Below, piece by piece: positions 7,400 to 14,095 of a stretch of DNA of 24,043 nucleotides. The DNA is from a virus: the IMG/VR virus record IMGVR_UViG_3300029893_000070, positions 1 to 24,043 of that record, one strand, 5' to 3'. The position numbers and the translations under genes were made by a program. The notes beneath the pieces are model-generated. The model searched no databases. It was given only the letters and a program-made list of their open reading frames with translations, and was not told where the DNA came from. Every line of letters starts with the position of its first letter. The first letter of the stretch is position 1.

Positions 7400-7831
7400 T
7401 TAACTCGGCCCCAGGCCGTTCCATGCGATGCCGTTCAAGATGATGAAGCTCAGTTCCACGTTCACGCTGGTGTCGCCCTGGCTGCTGCTGGTGCTGGTTT
7501 CCGTGAACGTCACGCCCTTGATGCGGTCGGTGGTGATCGGCTCGTCATCGTTGGCGTAGCTGACCGATATATTGAAGGGGGCCAGCCGGTAAAGGCTCCG
7601 TTTTTGCGCCTTGGCATAGTCCACCAGCCGCAGGAACTCCTCGCGTTTCAGAGTCATCTTGCCTTCGCCCTCGTAATTGCCCACCCCGTAACCGCGCGGC
7701 ATGGAGCCACGGCCGTAAATGCCCTCTTTATCCTGCTTGTCGGAATACTCGATGCTGTCCACGTCCAGGAGGGGGCCGTGGGGCAGGTTGATGGTGATGT
7801 CCTCCCAGCCGTACCGCTTGCCATTAATCAT
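7400..7831 (-). CDS. Tail tube protein
   Basis: The 143-aa protein lies directly after the sheath gene and has a beta-rich tube-protein layout: MINGKRYGWEDITINLPHGP at the start, a centre with GYGVGNYEGEGKMTLKREEF, and a C-terminal SVNVELSFIILNGIAW strand pair. Similar proteins (XkdM / FluMu tube type) stack as hexamers to form the inner tail tube. Length is normal. The ATG at 7831 follows GGGGGTGA seven bases upstream. The order sheath-tube-chaperone-tape measure is standard for contractile tails. Confidence 0.88.
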   Translation of the reverse strand: MINGKRYGWEDITINLPHGPLLDVDSIEYSDKQDKEGIYGRGSMPRGYGVGNYEGEGKMTLKREEFLRLVDYAKAQKRSLYRLAPFNISVSYANDDEPITTDRIKGVTFTETSTSSSQGDTSVNVELSFIILNGIAWNGLGPS

Positions 7832-7844
7832 CCTTGCTCACCCC

Positions 7845-9242
7845 CTAAGACTGATACGGGTTTTCAAAACCAATTTCCACTTCAATCCAGCGCATGATCG
7901 GCACCGGCACAATCCGCACCTTGATCTGCAGGGTGGAGGTGGCGATCACGTCCTGGTCCTTCGGGATTATCACCCGGCCGTCCGTAATCTCACCAGCTCC
8001 GATCATAATGTCCAGGGGTGCCGTCAGGTTGCCTTCCAGGGCCTCAATGCCTGCCTCCGTTGCCTCGCCGTGCCCATGTCTGAGGGCCGCCGTCCGCACC
8101 TGGCTACAAGCCTTGTCCATGGCGCGGCGCAATTCCACGTAGCGGAAGTCGCTCGTTTCAGGGGCCATCATTCGCCCGTTGGTTACATAGAACCCGGCCT
8201 CGCCGATGTACTGCCGGAAGGTGACATAGCGCGCCTGGTCCAGTGCCAGGATGTGGGCGTCGTTCAGTCCGGCCGGCAGCAGCCGCACAATGCCGGGAAC
8301 AGCGCCCAGGGCCACTTCGCCGGGGCTTTTTTGTATCTTGCAGGCGCTCACCCAGCCGGCATAGATTCCCGCCAGGTTGCGGTCCACCTGCCTGCCGGTC
8401 AAGAGGTCGATAACCTCCGCCCTGGCGGCGCAAACGGAAACCCTGGTGGAGGCAAAACTCTGGGCCTCGGTCACCCGCGCGTTCACCCAGACATCAACCG
8501 TGTCCGTCGCGCCGGGTCCGGCAGCCTCGGCCAGGAAGTGGATATAGCGGAACTTGGTTTCGGCGGTGGTGGCCAGGCTGGCCAGGGCCGTCCAGACCGC
8601 CGCGTCCGCTTCGCCCACCACGTGGACGAACTCGAACTTGTAGGCCGAATCCAGCAGGGCCTGCACCGCCGCCTGGATGCTGGACACGCTGGCCTTGGGG
8701 GCGGTGGTGTTGAAGCTGTACAGGTCGCCGGTCTTAAAGCTGTTTTCCGGCGTCACCGCGTCCTCGCTGAAGTTAAGCGTGATTCCGGTGTCCGGAATGG
8801 CATAGGACACCTGCACCGTCAGCTTTCCGCTCCAGTTGTCCCCTCCGTCCAGGCTGTACCGGAAGGAGGCCACGTTTATCTTACCTGGGTCCTCAATCTT
8901 TACCTGCACCTGGTAGTTGTCCAGCGGACTGCCGGAGACGGTCATGCTGCCCGTTCCCGTCTTGGTGAAAGTAACGGTACCAGTTACGCCCGCGATGTCG
9001 CCGGCGGCCCTGACCGCATACATCACACTGCTGCCCGCCTGGAAGCTGTCCCCCAGGGCGTTGGCCAGGGGGCCGGTGCCAAAAAGGTCCTTAATCTTGC
9101 TGGGGTCGGACACGCCCACGATCTGGTTGGCCACTCCGGCCGAACATACCCCCACCTTGGCATGGACGCCGGTGGCGCTGGAACTTACCAATCCCAGCCC
9201 GCCGTCCAGAATATCAATGTTTACGTCCGGTAAAGTCGGCAT
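7845..9242 (-). CDS. Contractile tail sheath protein (Mu gpL type)
   Basis: The 465-aa protein matches phage tail sheath proteins. It opens MPTLPDVNIDILDGGLGLVS and has the typical sheath C-terminus (RRAMDKACSQVRTAALRHGH, then IVPVPIMRWIEVEIGFENPY), which is the part that links sheath rings. The middle (about 95-170) is a beta-rich inserted domain with TVTFTKTGTGSMTVSGSPLD and DNWSGKLTVQVSYAIPDTG, probably surface-exposed on the tail. The ATG at 9242 has AGGGGG about ten bases upstream and lies 22 bases inside the preceding small gene. The sheath shows that the virion is a myovirus. Length is close to Mu gpL (about 495). Confidence 0.95.
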   Translation of the reverse strand: MPTLPDVNIDILDGGLGLVSSSATGVHAKVGVCSAGVANQIVGVSDPSKIKDLFGTGPLANALGDSFQAGSSVMYAVRAAGDIAGVTGTVTFTKTGTGSMTVSGSPLDNYQVQVKIEDPGKINVASFRYSLDGGDNWSGKLTVQVSYAIPDTGITLNFSEDAVTPENSFKTGDLYSFNTTAPKASVSSIQAAVQALLDSAYKFEFVHVVGEADAAVWTALASLATTAETKFRYIHFLAEAAGPGATDTVDVWVNARVTEAQSFASTRVSVCAARAEVIDLLTGRQVDRNLAGIYAGWVSACKIQKSPGEVALGAVPGIVRLLPAGLNDAHILALDQARYVTFRQYIGEAGFYVTNGRMMAPETSDFRYVELRRAMDKACSQVRTAALRHGHGEATEAGIEALEGNLTAPLDIMIGAGEITDGRVIIPKDQDVIATSTLQIKVRIVPVPIMRWIEVEIGFENPYQS

Positions 9243-9463
9243 AGTCTGTTATCCCCCTCTTTCACCATCGGGCCGCCCAGGAACTCCTGGAGCGCCTTCT
9301 GGTATTCCTGTTCGGTTACCACTTTGCCGGCGGCCCAGTTTTGCCTGACCTTCAGGCCCTCGAAGGCCCAGGCCGGCGTTCCGGTCCCGGCCGCCCATTC
9401 CTCAATCGTCTTCTCCTCCAAAACCGGAGGGGTCTTGTCGTCCTTGTCCTTATCTTTGGCCAT
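9221..9463 (-). CDS. Small conserved phage protein before the sheath
   Basis: This 80-aa protein lies between the tail terminator and the sheath, where Mu-like phages have a small protein of unknown role. The centre reads EEWAAGTGTPAWAFEGLKVR followed by EQEYQKALQEFLGGP, a conserved pattern of such proteins; the N-terminus is a charged Lys/Asp run. ATG 9463 and GTG 9466 (GTGATG) are both possible, with GGAGG eight or five bases upstream. The 3' end overlaps the sheath gene by 22 bases. No function can be stated. Confidence 0.72.
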   Translation of the reverse strand: MAKDKDKDDKTPPVLEEKTIEEWAAGTGTPAWAFEGLKVRQNWAAGKVVTEQEYQKALQEFLGGPMVKEGDNRLCRLYRT

Positions 9464-9466
9464 CAC

Positions 9467-9994
9467 TTACACCTCCTGTGTCATCTCTGGTTCCAGGGCC
9501 AGTGTCTCGGGAACGCTGAAGAGAGGCGTTTGCTCGTCCCGGTACACCCCGCCCTGGAAGAAAACAACAGCCTCGGCTCCCGCCTGGCTGCGCAGCAGGC
9601 TGCCGTCGTCGTTCCTGCTGGCCACGTCCGCGTTCACCAACACCGCGTTGCCGCCGGCGTCCAGAAACCGCCGGTCCAGGTCGGCCAAAAACGCAGTCAG
9701 CGCCGCCTCGGCCTCGGCCTCCGTCCGGTGAACGATGGCCACCCGGAGCTGCAGGTGCCTGATATGGGTCCGCCACCGCACCCGGCGCACCTTGTTTATC
9801 AGGTCGTTTTCCATGGCCACCCGCCGGGGGCTATACTCCAGGCGCTCATGGCCGGAGAGCTGGCCCGCGTCGGCCGACACCAGGGCGTAGGGGAGGGAAT
9901 GGTGCTTTTGCCCCTGCTCGGCTGTCTGATACACTTCGTTAATCCCGGCCGCCCGCAGCTTCTGGTCCAGGTAGTTCTTGCACTCGCCGGTCAT
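9467..9994 (-). CDS. Probable tail terminator / head-tail joining protein (Mu gp37-38 position)
   Basis: The 175-aa protein has no motif that settles its role, but its size, place between the tail completion protein and the sheath, and layout fit a tail terminator: an N-terminal helix (KNYLDQKLRAAGINEVYQTA), a middle strand region with RTHIRHLQLRVAIVHRTEAE, and AEAALTAFLADLDRRFL. A terminator ring caps the tube and sheath and joins the tail to the head. The ATG at 9994 overlaps the tail completion stop (ATGA) and has GGAGG eight bases upstream. Another minor joining protein is the alternative. Confidence 0.58.
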   Translation of the reverse strand: MTGECKNYLDQKLRAAGINEVYQTAEQGQKHHSLPYALVSADAGQLSGHERLEYSPRRVAMENDLINKVRRVRWRTHIRHLQLRVAIVHRTEAEAEAALTAFLADLDRRFLDAGGNAVLVNADVASRNDDGSLLRSQAGAEAVVFFQGGVYRDEQTPLFSVPETLALEPEMTQEV

Positions 9995-10476
9995 TTAATC
10001 GCCTCCCCGATGTGCTCGGCCACAATCTCCCTGATCTCGGCCTGGTCTCCGTCGTTCAGTCCCAGCACCGGCCTGGCCGGCACCTTTACCCGTTTCTTGA
10101 CGGCCCACCGGTCGCCGATCCGGAAGCGCAGCGCCCTGGCCCGCCGGGGCTTGATGACGCGCCCCTCCTGGTGGACCTTGGCATACGGCCAATTGGTACC
10201 CACGTCCGCGCGGTCCGGGCCGGCCCGGCGGGTAAAGCTGTTCTCGTAATGTCTGGTGTCCACCAGGGTCTGGCCGCCTTCCGCCTTGGCCCGGAGGGAC
10301 TGGGGCCACTTCTTGCCGTCGGGACCTTCGCCTTTCTTGAAGCGGTCGTGGACCGTCCCCAGGATATACTCGCCGATCTCCCGGTGGATGCTGGTGAAAT
10401 TGAGTCTGGTCAGGCGTTCCAGCCGCCGTTCCACGGCCAGGAAGTCACCCTGGATTTGCAATCCCTCCCGCGCCAT
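9991..10476 (-). CDS. Virion morphogenesis / tail completion protein (Mu gpG, phage_tail_S family)
   Basis: The 161-aa protein matches the phage virion morphogenesis family (P2 gpS / Mu gpG). The family markers are IGEYILGTVHDRFKKGEGPD, then GKKWPQSLRAKAEGGQTLVD, the DTRHYENSF segment and VPARPVLGL near the C-terminus. These proteins act in tail completion and head-tail joining. In Mu the G gene lies between F and I, but here it comes after the gp36-like gene, so its position has changed. The ATG at 10476 has GGAG about nine bases upstream. Confidence 0.9.
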   Translation of the reverse strand: MAREGLQIQGDFLAVERRLERLTRLNFTSIHREIGEYILGTVHDRFKKGEGPDGKKWPQSLRAKAEGGQTLVDTRHYENSFTRRAGPDRADVGTNWPYAKVHQEGRVIKPRRARALRFRIGDRWAVKKRVKVPARPVLGLNDGDQAEIREIVAEHIGEAIK

Positions 10477-10477
10477 C

Positions 10478-10900
10478 CTACCAGCTCCTCATGCTCTCCC
10501 GGCCGAACACCCGGCCGCCGGACTGGAGGACCGCGCCGCCTTCCGCCGCCGGCTGGCCGGCCCCGATGGTCACCAGGCCCTTGGCCAGGTGCTCCAGGAA
10601 GTTAACCGCCCCTTTGTAGCGGTCTAAAACCGACTTGTCGGCGGTGTCCTCGTCGTATCCCCGCCGGGAAAAGAGGTTGTAGAGGGCAATGTCCACGGCA
10701 ATCTTCCTGATCACCCCCGGCACCGGGTTGAAGGGAATCGGGTACCGGGAGGCGGCGTAAGAGTTGATCAGGTCGGCGGCGTCCTCGATGGCCCGATCGA
10801 CCCGTCCGGTGTTGACCGTGCCCAGGCGCTCGTCATCCGTCAGCTCAACCAGCACCGCCTCGGGCACCTGTTTTTTCAAGTCCTCCAGGTCGCAGTACAT
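10478..10900 (-). CDS. DUF1320 head protein (Mu gp36-like)
   Basis: The 140-aa protein has the DUF1320 pattern: MYCDLEDLKKQVPEAVLVEL, then RVDRAIEDAADLINSYAASR, the short YPIPF motif, and IALYNLFSRRGYD. Mu gp36 belongs here and is thought to be a head-tail adaptor or connector. The gene overlaps the gp35-like stop at 10900 (TAATG). The C-terminus is Gly/Arg-rich. Length and neighbours agree with Mu, in which gp36 follows gp35 and the major head protein T. Confidence 0.9.
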   Translation of the reverse strand: MYCDLEDLKKQVPEAVLVELTDDERLGTVNTGRVDRAIEDAADLINSYAASRYPIPFNPVPGVIRKIAVDIALYNLFSRRGYDEDTADKSVLDRYKGAVNFLEHLAKGLVTIGAGQPAAEGGAVLQSGGRVFGRESMRSW

Positions 10901-11238
10901 TATTCGGAACCTCCCGCGTCACCGGCAGTTACCGGCTCCTTGGCAATCAGTTCAATCAATTGTTTCTTGGCGGCCTTATCGGGGATGTCCAGCCCCATGT
11001 CTTCGGCCAGCTTCTTGAGCTGGGCCGCCGTCATGCCCTCCAGGCTTTCCGGGTCCAGATGCCCGGTGTTGCCGGCGGGTGGCCCCGATGGCTCAACCTC
11101 CACCGTCAGCAGCGGGTCCGCCTGCAGCACCGCCAGCTCCTCCTCGGCGAACTTGCCGTCCTCGTATTCGGTGGGGCGGGCGGGATGAAGGACCCCGCAC
11201 CGCCTATAGCCGTCAACCTTGCTCGTTATCCGGATCAT
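10900..11238 (-). CDS. Mu gp35-like head protein with C-terminal HeH/SAP-type helix pair
   Basis: The 112-aa protein lies between major head and gp36 and resembles Mu gp35 / HI1506-type proteins: the N-terminus has a short strand region with DGYRRCGVLHPARPTEYEDG. Residues about 66-101 (EGMTAAQLKKLAEDMGLDIP, then AAKKQLIELIA) look like a HeH/LEM/SAP or Rho-N-type helix-extended-loop-helix, often a nucleic-acid or protein-binding unit. The middle is a Pro/Gly linker. The ATG at 11238 has AAGGGGTGA upstream. The role is unknown; a minor capsid role is inferred from context. Confidence 0.78.
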   Translation of the reverse strand: MIRITSKVDGYRRCGVLHPARPTEYEDGKFAEEELAVLQADPLLTVEVEPSGPPAGNTGHLDPESLEGMTAAQLKKLAEDMGLDIPDKAAKKQLIELIAKEPVTAGDAGGSE

Positions 11239-11251
11239 CCGCCGTCACCCC

Positions 11252-12145
11252 TTACGCCGTGGTGCCAGTGGAGCCGTAAGCCAGTTGCCACAGTCCGTAA
11301 CCGGCATTGTCCCGGCTGTCCACGCCGTACAGGTATTCCTTCTTCATGAATACGGTGTCGTCGTCGGGGCGATCCTTGGCCACAAACTCGGGGCGCTTGC
11401 GCTGCTGGAAGATCAGGGGCTTAATGGGCTTGCTCACATCCAACAGGAACCACATGTCGTCATTTCCGGCCAGCTCGGGGGCGACCAGCAGTTCAGCGGT
11501 GCCCTTCCAGGGGTTGGTCGCGCCGTTTGCGTCGGTTTCGGCCATCAGGATTTTCCGGCCGGTTTCTTCGTTCTTGGGCGCTACCACCAGGAGGTTGGGT
11601 ACAATCTTGAGCGGCCGCCCGTGCTCATCCTTGTAGCTCATCATGGCCGACCTGGCCGCCGCGTAAGAGGTGGCGGACAGCTTGACCGTGGTGGTGTTCG
11701 ACTGCGCGGGCTGGTTGCCGTCCACGTGCTCGGCTGCAAAGAACGGTTGGCCGTCGTAGCACTTCTGGGTAAACCCGTTGACCAGGAGTTCAAACACCAG
11801 CTCGTCCGGATGCAGGGCCGCCGACTGGGCCAGGGCCTGGATCAACGGGGTGTAAATGCCTATGGAGTCGTCCTCGATGTCGTTCCTGTCCACGCCCACG
11901 GTGGCTTCCCAGTCCCGGTTCTTAATTGCGTACCCGTAGGCCGCCAGGTTCTGGATCACCCGGTCGCCGATCCATTCCCGCATGCGCGGGACCTTGCCCA
12001 GCCACTTGTATTCCTCCTCGCGGGTGGAGGAGGGGACCGTCGTGGCAATGCGATCATATACCGGCTGGGCGGTGTCCAGCGCCTTGTTGAAAATGGTCTT
12101 AAAACTGCGGAAGATGCTCTGCAGTGTCGCCTGGTTTACAATCAT
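11252..12145 (-). CDS. Major head (capsid) protein, Mu gpT-like
   Basis: The 297-aa protein is a clear member of the Mu-like major head subunit (gpT) family. It opens MIVNQATLQSIFRSFKTIFN, then VPSSTREEEYKWLGKVPRMR and an LAAYGYAIKNRDWEATVGVD strand, followed by the DIEDDSIGIYTPLIQALAQS helix; these are all conserved in T. Length is nearly that of Mu T (305). The fold is HK97-like. The ATG at 12145 has AGGAGG about nine bases upstream. It follows the decoration protein and protease/scaffold genes, as expected for a prohead module. Confidence 0.96.
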   Translation of the reverse strand: MIVNQATLQSIFRSFKTIFNKALDTAQPVYDRIATTVPSSTREEEYKWLGKVPRMREWIGDRVIQNLAAYGYAIKNRDWEATVGVDRNDIEDDSIGIYTPLIQALAQSAALHPDELVFELLVNGFTQKCYDGQPFFAAEHVDGNQPAQSNTTTVKLSATSYAAARSAMMSYKDEHGRPLKIVPNLLVVAPKNEETGRKILMAETDANGATNPWKGTAELLVAPELAGNDDMWFLLDVSKPIKPLIFQQRKRPEFVAKDRPDDDTVFMKKEYLYGVDSRDNAGYGLWQLAYGSTGTTA

Positions 12146-12157
12146 CCTTTATCCCTC

Positions 12158-12676
12158 CTAAGATGCCATGATGCCGGCCGCTTTGAGCTTCGCCAGCAGG
12201 GCATTGAAATCGGTCTTGAGCGTGGCCACGTCGGCGGCGGCGCTGTCGGCCTGGGCCTGGGCCGTCCTGCGGTTGGCCTCGTCAATGTCAACCCAGACCT
12301 TGGTCGCCGCTTCCACTTCGGTGATGATGCCACAGCCCACGGCATTGCTGCCCGACAGGGCCACCGTCTGATCGTCGCTCACGAAAACCGGCTTGCCTAC
12401 GTCCGCCGCAGTCATACCGGCGGCCTCGAAGTCGAAAACCCCGTTTTTCCAGACCAACACCGTCTGGGCACCGTCGGCCCCGCCGGCATTGTCCACGTAC
12501 TGGCGGGACACGCCCACGAACTTCAGCCCGGCCGTGTTTGCGGCCGGCACCGCGTAGCCGCCGGCGTTCAGGCAGACCATGCCGCCGGCGAAAATCTTCG
12601 CTCCGGCCGCCACCGGGTAGGCCGCCTGGCCGCCTTCTTTCCTGGTAGTGTTCCTGTCCTTGGTTAACGCTGTCAT
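12158..12676 (-). CDS. Probable capsid decoration/cement protein
   Basis: The 172-aa protein lies between protease/scaffold and major capsid. The first 130 residues are Gly/Val/Ala-rich beta strands (KDRNTTRKEGGQAAYPVAAG, KIFAGGMVCLNAGGYAVPAA, GVSRQYVDNAGGADG), the style of small decoration proteins in Mu-like and lambda-like heads. The C-terminal 40 residues form an Ala-rich helix with heptad-like spacing (NRRTAQAQADSAAADVATLK), perhaps a short coiled coil. The ATG at 12676 has GGAGGTG upstream. Binding to the capsid surface is inferred from place and fold, not from a catalytic motif. Confidence 0.75.
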   Translation of the reverse strand: MTALTKDRNTTRKEGGQAAYPVAAGAKIFAGGMVCLNAGGYAVPAANTAGLKFVGVSRQYVDNAGGADGAQTVLVWKNGVFDFEAAGMTAADVGKPVFVSDDQTVALSGSNAVGCGIITEVEAATKVWVDIDEANRRTAQAQADSAAADVATLKTDFNALLAKLKAAGIMAS

Positions 12677-12679
12677 CCT

Positions 12680-13198
12680 TTACACCTCCGCCCCGTACTT
12701 CTTGAAGTCTTCCTCGGAAATCCCCAGCATCTTATTGACCGACATTTGCACGTCGTCCGCGCCAGCACCAGATTTGCCGCCGCCACCACCGGGTGCCGGG
12801 TTTAAGGGTACCACCTGCGGGGCCTGCTCCAGAAACGCCTTGAACCCTTCCTGATCTTTCAGGGCGTACTGCTCGGCCCACGCTTTTTGAGCCGGGGCGA
12901 TCTTGCCCTCCGTCAGCGCCCTGGTCACCAGCTCGTCGCGTTCGCGCTGGGCCAGCTTCTCCTGCAGGGCCTTGAACTCTTCCGCCCGCACGTAGCCCGA
13001 CGGGTTTTTCAGGGCGATCACCTTGCCCTTGACTTCCACCAGCCCGGCCCCTTCCTTGAGGTCCAGCAGCTCCAGGACCTCTTTGTGCGCCGCGACTTCG
13101 GCCTTGTCCTTCAGGGCCTTGACCGCCGCCAGCGCGTCCGCCTCGCTTGCCTGGCCAGTCAGGCCCAGCAGCCTGGCCAGTTCCTCCAGAAACTTCAT
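12680..13198 (-). CDS. Internal in-frame start: probable scaffold protein (Mu gpZ / lambda Nu3 analogue)
   Basis: Within the protease gene an ATG at 13196-13198 has a perfect AAGGAGG eight bases upstream, although it sits in the middle of a coding region. Translation from it gives a 172-aa helical, charged protein that begins MKFLEELARLLGLTGQASEA and ends with the same capsid-binding-type tail (NKMLGISEEDFKKYG). In Mu (I/Z) and lambda (C/Nu3) the scaffold is made in this way from the C-terminal part of the protease gene. The break falls exactly at the end of the protease domain, which supports the reading. Confidence 0.7.
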   Translation of the reverse strand: MKFLEELARLLGLTGQASEADALAAVKALKDKAEVAAHKEVLELLDLKEGAGLVEVKGKVIALKNPSGYVRAEEFKALQEKLAQRERDELVTRALTEGKIAPAQKAWAEQYALKDQEGFKAFLEQAPQVVPLNPAPGGGGGKSGAGADDVQMSVNKMLGISEEDFKKYGAEV

Positions 13199-13966
13199 AC
13201 CATCATCCTCCTTGGTGTGTTTGTTGACTATCGGCCGCACCCCGGACATGGCCGGGGCGTTGGTCAGCGCTACCGAATGAATGGCCACCGCCTTGTTATC
13301 CGCCCGGCGTACCAGCACCACCGGGGAAAGGTATCGGTATTCCTTATTCGCCAGGTATTCCCTGGCCCGTTCGGTCCAGTCCACCCTGGCCCAGAGGCCG
13401 TCCGGGCCTCTGTCCTGCAGTTCCTTGACCCAGCCCGCCGCCGGTGCCTGGCCGCCGTCCAGGGTCTGGTGCTCGTAGTCGATCACCACGTCGTTGCCCC
13501 TGGCCTCAAAGTAACCGATAATCTCGGCCAGGCTCTCCCCGTCCACATTGAAGTCGCCCTTGACCGACTTCACCAGGCCGAAGGGGAGGAGTTGTATCCA
13601 CTCCGGCACCTGGCCCGCCATGTCGCTGGCCAGTGTGACGGCGAAGGTGTTCTCCTGGGTGAACTCACCGATCTTGAACTTCTTCTTTTTCTCCTCCAGC
13701 CGGCGGGTAACGATCTCCCGTTCCGCCTCGGTGTATCCCTGCTGGTTGTCCGGCTGCCCCCAGTACCTGGCCGCCACCCTGGTCTGCTCCGCATCCGGGC
13801 AGGGGTAACGGTAATTCACCGGGTCCAGGTAATCCTCATCACTCATTCCCGGCCAGCGCCGCATGTGTTCCGCCGGCATGGTCACATTGCCGTCCGGCTT
13901 CACGCCGATGCCGTACCGTTTGGACCGGGCCTCCTGCGCCCGCTTTTCTTCCTCTGTCGCCGCCAT
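12680..13966 (-). CDS. Prohead protease-scaffold (Mu gpI-like) with N-terminal extra domain
   Basis: The 428-aa protein has three parts. Residues 1-100 hold an extra domain (RSKRYGIGVKPDGNV, then YLDPVNYRYPCPDAEQTRVA), of a type found alone or fused to prohead proteins in other phages (DUF6582-like by eye). Residues 105-240 match the Mu I protease: FGLVKSVKGDFNVDGESLAE, VVIDYEHQTLDGGQAPAAGW, EYRYLSPVVLV and SVALTNAPAMSGV. Residues 255-428 are the helical scaffold, also expressed from 13198. The ATG at 13966 has GGGGTGAT upstream, with five CGCGTTA repeats just before it. It should process the head during maturation. Confidence 0.9.
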   Translation of the reverse strand: MAATEEEKRAQEARSKRYGIGVKPDGNVTMPAEHMRRWPGMSDEDYLDPVNYRYPCPDAEQTRVAARYWGQPDNQQGYTEAEREIVTRRLEEKKKKFKIGEFTQENTFAVTLASDMAGQVPEWIQLLPFGLVKSVKGDFNVDGESLAEIIGYFEARGNDVVIDYEHQTLDGGQAPAAGWVKELQDRGPDGLWARVDWTERAREYLANKEYRYLSPVVLVRRADNKAVAIHSVALTNAPAMSGVRPIVNKHTKEDDGMKFLEELARLLGLTGQASEADALAAVKALKDKAEVAAHKEVLELLDLKEGAGLVEVKGKVIALKNPSGYVRAEEFKALQEKLAQRERDELVTRALTEGKIAPAQKAWAEQYALKDQEGFKAFLEQAPQVVPLNPAPGGGGGKSGAGADDVQMSVNKMLGISEEDFKKYGAEV

Positions 13967-13978
13967 GTCATCACCCCC

Positions 13979-14027
13979 CGCGTTACTACCGCGTTAAAAC
14001 CGCGTTAATTCGCGTTATTTCGCGTTA
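13979..14027. repeat. Five phased direct repeats CGCGTTA (iteron-like)
   Basis: CGCGTTA occurs at 13979, 13990, 14001, 14011 and 14021; spacing is 11, 11, 10 and 10 bases, about one helix turn each, so all copies lie on one face. They sit 13-61 bases upstream of the protease start, in the largest gap of the head module. Each copy holds a CGCG core. The array resembles a binding-site cluster for a protein, an iteron set, or a post-transcriptional leader; what binds is unknown. Confidence 0.85.
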
Positions 14028-14065
14028 CTGAACCCGCCCTGGTATCTAACTATCCCCCAGCCTTT

Positions 14066-14090
14066 CAGAGGCCTTTTCGGGGCCTCTGAG
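14066..14090 (-). other. Stem-loop after the MuF gene
   Basis: TCAGAGGCC and GGCCTCTGA form a nine-pair stem around a short loop (TTTTCGG region on the plus strand), starting about six bases after the MuF stop codon. There is no T tract on the minus-strand side, so it is a poor intrinsic terminator; it may be a processing or stabilising hairpin or a partial attenuator ahead of the protease/capsid genes. Confidence 0.55.
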
Positions 14091-14095
14091 GGGCT

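Noticed and set aside
7719-9233. 504-codon open frame on the plus strand over the sheath gene
   Set aside because: It is the GC-rich complement of a clear sheath protein; His/Arg/Gly-rich composition, no ribosome site and no family likeness.
11219-12667. 482-codon plus-strand frame over capsid and decoration genes
   Set aside because: Complement shadow of the gpT-like and decoration genes; no start signal and typical shadow composition.
12887-14008. 373-codon plus-strand frame over the protease gene
   Set aside because: Complement of the protease/scaffold gene; it runs through the repeat array and has no supporting motif.
13979-14027. CRISPR array
   Set aside because: The repeat unit is 7 bases and the spacing 10-11 bases, far too short, and no cas gene is seen.
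14066-14090. Intrinsic terminator after MuF
   Set aside because: The stem is good but no T tract follows on the minus strand, and capsid genes downstream have no clear promoter, so full termination is unlikely.
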